14,327 nt of DNA, taken from Deinococcus planocerae (lineage in GTDB: Bacteria > Deinococcota > Deinococci > Deinococcales > Deinococcaceae). The DNA lies in contig NZ_PNOR01000060.1 of NCBI RefSeq assembly GCF_002869765.1, positions 1-14,327 of the forward strand, written 5' to 3'. Every line of letters starts with the position of its first letter. The stretch's first letter is position 1. Made by a program: the position numbers and the translations under genes. The notes below the pieces were generated by a model. That model saw only the letters and a program-made list of their open reading frames with translations. It had not been told where the DNA came from and ran no database searches. Below are positions 6,763-12,743 of this stretch, one piece after another.

Positions 6763-9117
6763 ATGCCCAAGACTGTTCCCGCCGGCGTCGCCGAGGTGCC
6801 TGGGGTGGGCCTGATCCACCTGAACGCCGCACCTGATCCCTTTGACGGGCGCGACCTGGAGTACCGGCCCAGGTTGGAACCCTTGCCCCCGGCCCTCGAC
6901 CAGAGAGACGGTCCCGGCGAGCGGCATGTGCTGCGCCAGCAGGGCAACTCCTGCACGGGTCACGCGGTCGCAGCGGTGATCAACACCGTTCTCGCCCGCT
7001 CCGGACAGGCCCGGCCCCCCAGGGTCAGCCCCTACATGCTCTACCGCCTCGCGCGCCGCTACGACGAATTTCCCGGTGAGGAGGACGCCGGTTCCTCCCT
7101 GCGGGGGGCTTTCAAGGGCTGGTTCCATCACGGCGTGGCGCCCGAGTCGCGGTGGCCTGAGCTGAGGATGCGGTGCGAACCCGAGCTGGAGGAAGAAGGC
7201 TTTGCGCGCGAGTGCCGGGGCTGCCCCCTGGGAGCGTTTTACCGCGTCAACCCGTATCGCCTCGACGACATGCAGTCGGCCATTTCCGAACTGAACGCCA
7301 TCGCCGTGTCGGGGGCGGTGCATCAGGGCTGGCTTGAGCCCCGGGTGCTGCACCAGGGGGGGCGGACCCTGCACGTGATCGCGCGTCCCACGGACGCCCG
7401 CGCCCTGGGGGGGCACGCGTTCGCGCTGGTCGGGTACAACGAGGTGGGGTTTCTGGTGCAGAACTCCTGGGGGTCCGGGTGGGGTGGGGGCGGCTTCGCG
7501 ACCCTCCCCTACGACGACTGGCTGCGCTCGGCTTACGACGCCTGGGTGGCCCGTCCGGGCGTGCCCAGCACCCCGTTCACGGCTGGCCTGACCCACGGGG
7601 CGCTGGGGACCGCCAGAAGGCTCGTGACTGCCCCTGGGCCGAACCTCCAGCGCCTGGCGGCGCATGTGGTGAACCTGGGCAACGGGGGGCGGCTCTCGAC
7701 GAGCGGCCACTTCGTCAGCTCGCCGGCCCAGGTGGACGCCATCTTCCGGCAGATGCAACAACGTCACGACCTCTGGCGGCGGGAGGGGACCGCGGCCCGC
7801 CGGCACGTCCTGCTGTACGCCCACGGCGGCCTGGTCAGTGAGGCGGACGGCCTCAAGATCGCGCACAAGCACCTGAACTGGTGGCTGAACAACCGCGTCT
7901 ACCCGGTGTCGCTGGCCTGGCAAAGCGGCCCCGCAGAGACGCTCGTCGATCACCTCGTGGACACGGCGCGGGGACGCCTTCCCGCCGGGGGCCTGGGCTT
8001 CGACCTCGTTGAGCAGTTCGACCGCCTGGTGGAGGGCCTCTCCCGCAAGACCCTGCGCTGGATGTGGGACGAGATGAAAGAAAACGCGCGGGCGGCCTCC
8101 ATCCCCATCGAGGACCCACGGCGGCTCCAGTGGCCGCCCGCGGATTCTGACGCACGTGACGGGATGGCGATCATGCCGGGCGCGTCGCTGGTGGTCGACC
8201 GCCTGCGGCGTTACGTCGAGCGGCACGGGGCCGAAGAGGTCGCGGTGCATCTCGTCGGGCACAGCGCGGGCGCCGTCTTCCACGCGGCGCTGCTCGAGCG
8301 CCTTAGGGAGGCCGGGCTCACGGTGGAGTCGGTGGCCCTGCTTGCCCCGGCCCTGCGGGTCGACGAGTTCCGGGAGCAGGTGCTGCCTCACCTGGGCAAA
8401 ACGGTCAGGCACTTTGCCGTCTTTGCGCTCAGCGACGAGCGCGAGCTCGACGACGTGTGTGGGGCCGGGGGGGTCTCCGTTTACCACAAGTCCCTGCTGT
8501 ACCTCGTCGCGCGCGCCCTGGAGCGCGGCGATTCAGGAGAGGTGCCGCTGCTTGGCCTGGCCCGCCACGCGGACGCCGCCTTCGGACCGGACGGCCAGAC
8601 GCTGCGCGAGGAGATCGAGGCCAGGGGCGGCGCCTACATCACCGCCCGCAGCGACGCGCCGGATGACGCCTGCTCCGACGCCACTGCCCACGGGGGCTTC
8701 GATGACGACGCCCCCACGATGACCTCGGTCCTGTTGCGTGTGGTGGGCAAGCGGGAAGCGAGCGACGTCTTCGGATATCAGGCCGACACGGCCCTCCTCG
8801 ACCAGGAAACCGCTGAAGTCCGGCTGGCCGACCGTGCCCTCCGGGGCGCCCGGAACCTTCACCAGGTGGCTCCGCCCATGCCAACGGCCAGCGGCGTGAA
8901 GCCTCCGGGCGAGACGCCGCTTCAACAGACCGCGCGCGCGTGGCCTCCCTCCGGGGGCTCAGGTGTCGCGTCTTTTCCCGGGGAGGACGCTTCCCCCAGC
9001 GGCATTGCGGTCCTGGATGTGCTCGAGCAGGCAGGCTGGGCCCTTCAACCCCCAGGGGGTGAGCAAGAGCACTTCGGTCAACCGCGGCTGCGAAGTGAAG
9101 GGTGGCCCGCGCGGTGA
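6763..9117 (+). CDS. Papain-like (C1) cysteine protease fused to a serine alpha/beta-hydrolase
   Basis: The ATG at 6763 follows GGGAGGAG at a normal distance. The 784-aa product has two enzyme domains. Residues 50-265 are a C1 peptidase: Gln60 and Cys64 (RQQGNSCTGHA), His218 (GGHAFALVGY) and Asn234 (QNSWGSGWG) complete the papain catalytic set. Residues 345-600 are an alpha/beta-hydrolase: an oxyanion HGG (354-356), the nucleophile elbow GHSAG with Ser501, and likely Asp558 and His575 (F-A-L-S-D-E-R, then V-Y-H-K-S-L). The last 85 residues are Pro/Gly-rich and probably disordered. No Sec signal or propeptide of the usual papain kind is visible. The domains would cleave a peptide bond and an ester, amide or similar bond, respectively; natural substrates are unknown. 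It lies behind element B and is co-oriented with the LysR and S1B genes. Confidence 0.93.
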   Translation: MPKTVPAGVAEVPGVGLIHLNAAPDPFDGRDLEYRPRLEPLPPALDQRDGPGERHVLRQQGNSCTGHAVAAVINTVLARSGQARPPRVSPYMLYRLARRYDEFPGEEDAGSSLRGAFKGWFHHGVAPESRWPELRMRCEPELEEEGFARECRGCPLGAFYRVNPYRLDDMQSAISELNAIAVSGAVHQGWLEPRVLHQGGRTLHVIARPTDARALGGHAFALVGYNEVGFLVQNSWGSGWGGGGFATLPYDDWLRSAYDAWVARPGVPSTPFTAGLTHGALGTARRLVTAPGPNLQRLAAHVVNLGNGGRLSTSGHFVSSPAQVDAIFRQMQQRHDLWRREGTAARRHVLLYAHGGLVSEADGLKIAHKHLNWWLNNRVYPVSLAWQSGPAETLVDHLVDTARGRLPAGGLGFDLVEQFDRLVEGLSRKTLRWMWDEMKENARAASIPIEDPRRLQWPPADSDARDGMAIMPGASLVVDRLRRYVERHGAEEVAVHLVGHSAGAVFHAALLERLREAGLTVESVALLAPALRVDEFREQVLPHLGKTVRHFAVFALSDERELDDVCGAGGVSVYHKSLLYLVARALERGDSGEVPLLGLARHADAAFGPDGQTLREEIEARGGAYITARSDAPDDACSDATAHGGFDDDAPTMTSVLLRVVGKREASDVFGYQADTALLDQETAEVRLADRALRGARNLHQVAPPMPTASGVKPPGETPLQQTARAWPPSGGSGVASFPGEDASPSGIAVLDVLEQAGWALQPPGGEQEHFGQPRLRSEGWPAR

Positions 9118-9429
9118 TCATCTGCCCGACCGCCACGGCGCGGGTGAGGCCCCTGACCCTGCCGTGAAGCGAACGCCCGCAACGCCGGCTGGGGCGACGC
9201 CTCCCCAGCTCACCGCACCGCGTGGATCTGCCGGCCTCTCTCCCGCCGCTCTCCAGGGACGTGCACCTGGGGAAGCGGGGCTCCCCGGTGAGCTTCCACG
9301 CCCTCATGGGGCTATGCACGGGGCACCACCGGTGTGGGACGGCAGCGCGAGACGCCCACCCCGCGGTCGGTGCCGGACACGCCTCCCGCTCGTCCGGTGC
9401 CCATACCCGGAACGGTGACGCTCATCCAG
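9118..9429 (+). other. Non-coding gap between the C1 and S1B protease genes
   Basis: These 312 bp lie between the C1 gene stop and element C. The frames that stay open here are Pro/Ala/Arg-rich without a ribosome-binding site, as expected by chance in GC-rich DNA. I see no strong terminator. Confidence 0.5.
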
Positions 9430-9468
9430 AAAAAGTATTGGCGAAAAGAGGCACAGGCGTTCACGCTG
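9430..9468 (+). promoter_or_regulatory. Shared bipartite element, copy C (upstream of S1B protease)
   Basis: This reads A5-G-TATTGGC (9430-9442), 17 bp, then TTCACGCTG (9460-9468). The core AAAAAGTATTGGC is identical to copy B over 13 bp. It lies 270 bp before the S1B protease ATG, close to the 260 bp of copy A. Confidence 0.7.
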
Positions 9469-9737
9469 GGGCGGCGGCGTAGAGAGGAAGCGACCTCATC
9501 CCTGGATTTTCCTTGCGCAGCCATCCTAGGTGGCCTGCACCTGGAGACGCCGCAGCAGGCAGAAACGGAGGTGAATGGCCCGGAGAATGTGTTCCTGAGA
9601 GGTCGGACTGGGCACTCACGCCTGAGCCCAGACCACGAGCAGCCGCTTTGAAACACGGCCTTCTCCAGGGCGAACGGGTGCACACCTGCTGCTTCGAGAA
9701 AGCCGCCGTCTTCCGCACGTCCGAAGGAGGACCCCTC
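9469..9737 (+). other. Long leader before the S1B protease gene
   Basis: These 269 bp between element C and the protease ATG hold no recognised gene. The protease frame is open back to 9513, but the only strong ribosome-binding site (AAGGAGG, 9724-9730) fits the ATG at 9738. If element C is the promoter, this is a long 5' untranslated region. Confidence 0.5.
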
Positions 9738-10706
9738 ATGGCAACCCTGACCAGGCCGGATGAACCCGAGACCACCCCTGCTCAGAATGGTCACACTCCG
9801 ATCTCGAACCAAACGGAAGAGGAGGGCGTCGTTCCACGCAAATCCGTGATGCAGCCGCCCTCACCGGGTGAGGCGGGAGGCGCCCTGGACGAGGCCGGGA
9901 GCGATGACCTGGAAGCGGTCGAAGGCTACCGCCCGGGCGAAGCCCTGACCGCGGCTTCCGTCCATGTGCCCGACCTCGACAACCTGCGCGACATAGGCGA
10001 AGCCTCCTTTGGGGTGGCGCCTCCCCTGAGCGAGACCGTCCACGGCCCGGACGACCGACGGCAAATCACCACCACCTCCGTCTACCCGTGGCGCGCGTTC
10101 GCCTCGCTGCTCATCACGGCGGCGGACGGCTCACGGTGGATCGGCACCGGGTGGTTCATCGGGCCGCACACGTTGATGACCGCAGGCCACGTCGTGTACA
10201 TCAAGAACAGCGGCGTTCCTGGGCGCGACGGTTGGGTGAGGAGCATTCAGGTGATGCCAGGACGCAACGGGAACTCGCTTCCGTACGGCTCGGTCACGAG
10301 TACCAACTTCCGCACCGTCTCCGGCTGGACGAACGGGGGAGACGAGAATTACGACTACGGCGCCATCATCACGCCTACCGACCTGGGCAACACGGTCGGC
10401 TGGTTGGGCTTCGGCGCGTATTCCGATGCCGATCTGCGCGCCTCTGTGGGCAACGTCTCCGGCTACCCGGGGGACAAGGCCGCCGGAACGCAGTGGTACG
10501 ACGCGCGCAAAATCGCCTCCGTGAACAGCCGAAAGGTGTACTACGATATCGACACGGCGGGTGGGCAGAGCGGCAGTGCCGTGTACCGAATCGTGAACGG
10601 TCAGCGTTACGCGTTCGCTATCCATGCTTACGGCGGCGCGACGACGAACTCTGGCACGCGAATCACCTCTCCAGTGTTCAACAACATGCGTACGTGGAAG
10701 GCGTGA
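9738..10706 (+). CDS. V8-like (S1B) trypsin-fold serine protease without signal peptide
   Basis: The product is 322 aa from the ATG at 9738, with AAGGAGG 7 nt upstream. Residues 1-100 are an acidic, Pro/Glu-rich pro-region. The trypsin-like double barrel covers about 101-320. The catalytic triad is His151 (TAGHV), Asp206 (NYDYGAI) and Ser278 (GQSGSAV). The segment V101-H-G-P-D-D-R-R has the look of the mature N-terminus of glutamyl endopeptidases, whose free amino group shapes substrate binding; removal of the pro-region just before it, possibly after Glu99, is inferred. V8-type enzymes prefer to cut after Glu, but the specificity here is unproven. There is no Sec signal, so the zymogen should stay in the cytoplasm unless another export route exists. 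It is behind element C and is followed 85 nt later by a small beta-sandwich protein. Confidence 0.93.
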   Translation: MATLTRPDEPETTPAQNGHTPISNQTEEEGVVPRKSVMQPPSPGEAGGALDEAGSDDLEAVEGYRPGEALTAASVHVPDLDNLRDIGEASFGVAPPLSETVHGPDDRRQITTTSVYPWRAFASLLITAADGSRWIGTGWFIGPHTLMTAGHVVYIKNSGVPGRDGWVRSIQVMPGRNGNSLPYGSVTSTNFRTVSGWTNGGDENYDYGAIITPTDLGNTVGWLGFGAYSDADLRASVGNVSGYPGDKAAGTQWYDARKIASVNSRKVYYDIDTAGGQSGSAVYRIVNGQRYAFAIHAYGGATTNSGTRITSPVFNNMRTWKA

Positions 10707-10791
10707 GCGGCAACCTGTTCTCGGCACAGGGGCCGGTGATCTGGTCATGCTGGCTGCCGCCGTCCTCCTGCATGGGAAGGACCAGGAAAAC

Positions 10792-11064
10792 GTGACGGTC
10801 CCCAGCGTCATCTCGGGACGTGTCCACGACGCCCAGCGCCAGCCTGTGGCTGGGGCCAGGGTCTACGTGATCGACAGTCCGGTGCCCGTTTCCGACGTGG
10901 CCGTGTTGACGGATGAGGACGGCTCCTTCTCATTGACAGTCCCAGCCGCTGGGACTTACCGCGTGGGGTTCATGGCCGAAGGGTTGGGCACGGGCGAGGC
11001 GTCGGTCAAGGCCACAGGCGGTCGGTTGGTGCCGCTGAACATCGAGTTGAAGCCTCAACCATGA
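10792..11064 (+). CDS. Small carboxypeptidase-regulatory-like (beta-sandwich) protein
   Basis: This is a 90-aa product if the GTG at 10792 (GGAAGGA about 10 nt upstream) is the start. An ATG at 10747 would add 15 residues with a poorer site. The whole protein is one CarboxypepD_reg-like domain: I-S-G-R-V-H-D-A at the start, P-V-A-G-A-R-V-Y-V, then T-D-E-D-G-S-F-S-L and G-T-Y-R-V-G-F near the middle, and L-N-I-E-L-K-P at the end. Such immunoglobulin-like domains are usually fused to surface proteins as spacers or binding modules; a stand-alone copy with no secretion signal is less usual. It follows the S1B protease on the same strand with no terminator in between, so it is probably co-expressed and may bind or chaperone it (inference). 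Confidence 0.8.
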   Translation: MTVPSVISGRVHDAQRQPVAGARVYVIDSPVPVSDVAVLTDEDGSFSLTVPAAGTYRVGFMAEGLGTGEASVKATGGRLVPLNIELKPQP

Positions 11065-11614
11065 GGGGTCCACGGGAACCGAGCCTGCGAGATGTTGTGG
11101 TCCGGTCAGGGCGTCTTCGTGACTGCTTATTTTCGTCAGGTTCTGTCCTGCGGCTGCGCGGCCCAACCCGGGAGCCACCTCGACCTGACCCGGGAAGCGA
11201 CCGACCCGGACCTGTCCGCCGAGCGTACACGCCGCCGCGTTGGTGACCCTTGGAGGCCAGCGTGCGAGGCTGGGCGGTCACACTCGGGGGCGACGGGCAG
11301 GGTGAATCACCCTTGGCCTCCCGTCTCAACATGACGAGCTGGCGGACCCGTCTTCTGTCATGCGGGGGGCCGGGGCACGCGGTGGATAAGCGCGCCCCGG
11401 CCCGTCCAGTGGCCGCCCGACTCCCGGCTTCCCGGCGGCTGAACCCATGCCTGAGTCCCTGCGCTCGGCGGTCTCGGACTGTGGTGCCTCAGCCTGCGCC
11501 GGAACGGGGCGTGGGTCAACAGTCAACCGACCGGGAGCCAACCTCGAGGTCTGCCCCCATCCGCCGGGCCGGGTGGCCGGAGACCCTCTCATGCTCACGC
11601 GCGCTCCCCGAACC
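11065..11614. other. Non-coding region between convergent genes
   Basis: These 550 bp separate the plus-strand protease cluster from the minus-strand recombinase. No frame on either strand looks like a gene. Visible structure: an odd-centred palindrome GGGTGAATCACCC at 11300-11312 and the strong stem at 11367-11403. I see no transposase remnant. Confidence 0.5.
11367..11403. repeat. Strong 10-bp inverted repeat between convergent genes
   Basis: GGGCCGGGGC and GCCCCGGCCC are perfect complements around a 17-nt loop. Its place between convergent transcription units fits a bidirectional transcription barrier, though no T-run accompanies it. Confidence 0.5.
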
Positions 11615-12652
11615 TCACCAGTCGCGCATGACCTTGCCCGCCCGCCCCCCGGCGACGCGAACGTAGGCGCGGGTGGTGTTGATGTCCGCGTGCCCGAGCA
11701 CCTCCGCCACCGCCGCGAAGTCTCCCAGCGCCTCGTACAGCCGCGTTCCGGTGTGCTTGCGAAAGGCGTGACACCCCCGCCAGTCCGTCACAGGCTGGCC
11801 CCGCCCGTCAAACTCTCCCGGGCGGTCGAAGAGGGGCCTCAGCAGCCTCGTCGCCGCCGCCCGCGTCCGGAAGGGCAGCACCATCCCCGCCGCGTGGGAG
11901 CGGCGCCGGGGCAACCCCCGCTCCGTGCGCAGGGCCGACACCAGGCGGTCGGAGAGCATGACCTCCCGGCTCCGGCGCCCCTTGCCGCGGCGCACCGTCA
12001 GGGAAGGATCGTCCTCGTCGAGGTGCACATCGTCCCAGGCGAGGTCCAGCGCCTCCTGAATGCGCAGGCCGGTGTGGGAGAGCAGCAGCAGCAACGTCCG
12101 CGCCCGCAGCAGGGTGACGCGCTCCGGGCCCCGGGCCGCGAGCAGGCGTTCCTCGACCCCGCCCATCACCCGGCGCAGCACCGCCGCCGAGTACGGGGGA
12201 TTTTTCGTGAGGGGATGCTCGTGATCTTTCGGCACCCGCACCCCCACGAACGGCTGGGCCTCCGTGGCACCTGCCCAGCGCAAGGCCCGGTACAGCGCGC
12301 TGGCGGCGGCGACCTTGCCGCGCACGGTGGCGACCTTGCGGCCCTGGGCGAGCAGCGCGAGGACATAGGCCTGGGCGTCGTCCTGACTCAGCCGCAGCAG
12401 GTTGAGCGCGTTCGCCTCGGCATGCTCGGCGAACTGCCGCACCCCCGTGCGGTAGGCGCTGAAGGTGTGAGGGCTGGCGAGCAGGCCGCTGGCCCCGTAC
12501 AGGCCCAGGTGCGCCTCCGTCAGGCTCCACAGCACCCCGGCGTCCTTCACGGCACAGGCCTGGACGGCGCGGCGGCGGCGCTCGTCCGGGTGCAGGGCCA
12601 GCCACTCGCGGGTCCGCCCGCCCAGGTCCGAGCGGGACACGTCCAGCGTCAT
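11615..12652 (-). CDS. Tyrosine-type site-specific recombinase (integrase/Xer-like)
   Basis: The ATG at 12652 has GGGAG 7 nt upstream and gives 345 aa; an ATG 54 nt further upstream would begin near the end of the preceding gene and has no better site. An N-terminal core-binding SAM-like domain (about 40-135) is followed by the catalytic domain (150-345). All catalytic residues are present: Arg197 (HTGLR), Lys224, His295 and Arg298 (HAFR), His321 (LGH) and the nucleophile Tyr330 (TTRAYVRV). Enzymes of this family cut and rejoin two DNA sites for integration, excision or dimer resolution. Length and plain architecture resemble Xer-type or plasmid resolvases more than phage integrases with arm-binding domains. 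A dif-like site lies 64 bp upstream of its start. No excisionase is visible nearby. Confidence 0.93.
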   Translation of the reverse strand: MTLDVSRSDLGGRTREWLALHPDERRRRAVQACAVKDAGVLWSLTEAHLGLYGASGLLASPHTFSAYRTGVRQFAEHAEANALNLLRLSQDDAQAYVLALLAQGRKVATVRGKVAAASALYRALRWAGATEAQPFVGVRVPKDHEHPLTKNPPYSAAVLRRVMGGVEERLLAARGPERVTLLRARTLLLLLSHTGLRIQEALDLAWDDVHLDEDDPSLTVRRGKGRRSREVMLSDRLVSALRTERGLPRRRSHAAGMVLPFRTRAAATRLLRPLFDRPGEFDGRGQPVTDWRGCHAFRKHTGTRLYEALGDFAAVAEVLGHADINTTRAYVRVAGGRAGKVMRDW

Positions 12653-12715
12653 GCCGACTCTCCCGCCGACCAACCACCCAGGAGTAAGCCTCTCGCTTGG
12701 TCGCACATCGCCAGA

Positions 12716-12743
12716 AGTTTACACAACGCGACTTATGTTTACT
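12716..12743. other. dif-like recombination site (11 + 6 + 11 bp)
   Basis: The left arm is AGTTTACACAA, the centre CGCGAC and the right arm TTATGTTTACT. The inverted left arm (TTGTGTAAACT) and the right arm agree at 8 of 11 positions, and the symmetry runs 3 bp further outward on each side (12713-12746). The right arm shares TTATGTT with the XerD arm of E. coli dif, and the inverted left arm is within one base of the TTATGTAAACT arm I recall for Bacillus dif. It overlaps the stop codon of the GGDEF-EAL gene and lies just upstream of a tyrosine recombinase gene. It is far more AT-rich than its surroundings. Confidence 0.65.

Noticed and set aside
6556..8487. 643-codon minus-strand frame opposite the C1 protease
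   Set aside because: It is a shadow of the fusion gene, which shows complete catalytic motifs on the plus strand. The minus product has no recognisable features.
9567..9595. Tiny upstream frame (ATG at 9575, 7 codons) in the S1B leader
   Set aside because: The GGAGG lies only 3 nt before the ATG, too close for efficient initiation, and nothing else supports it.
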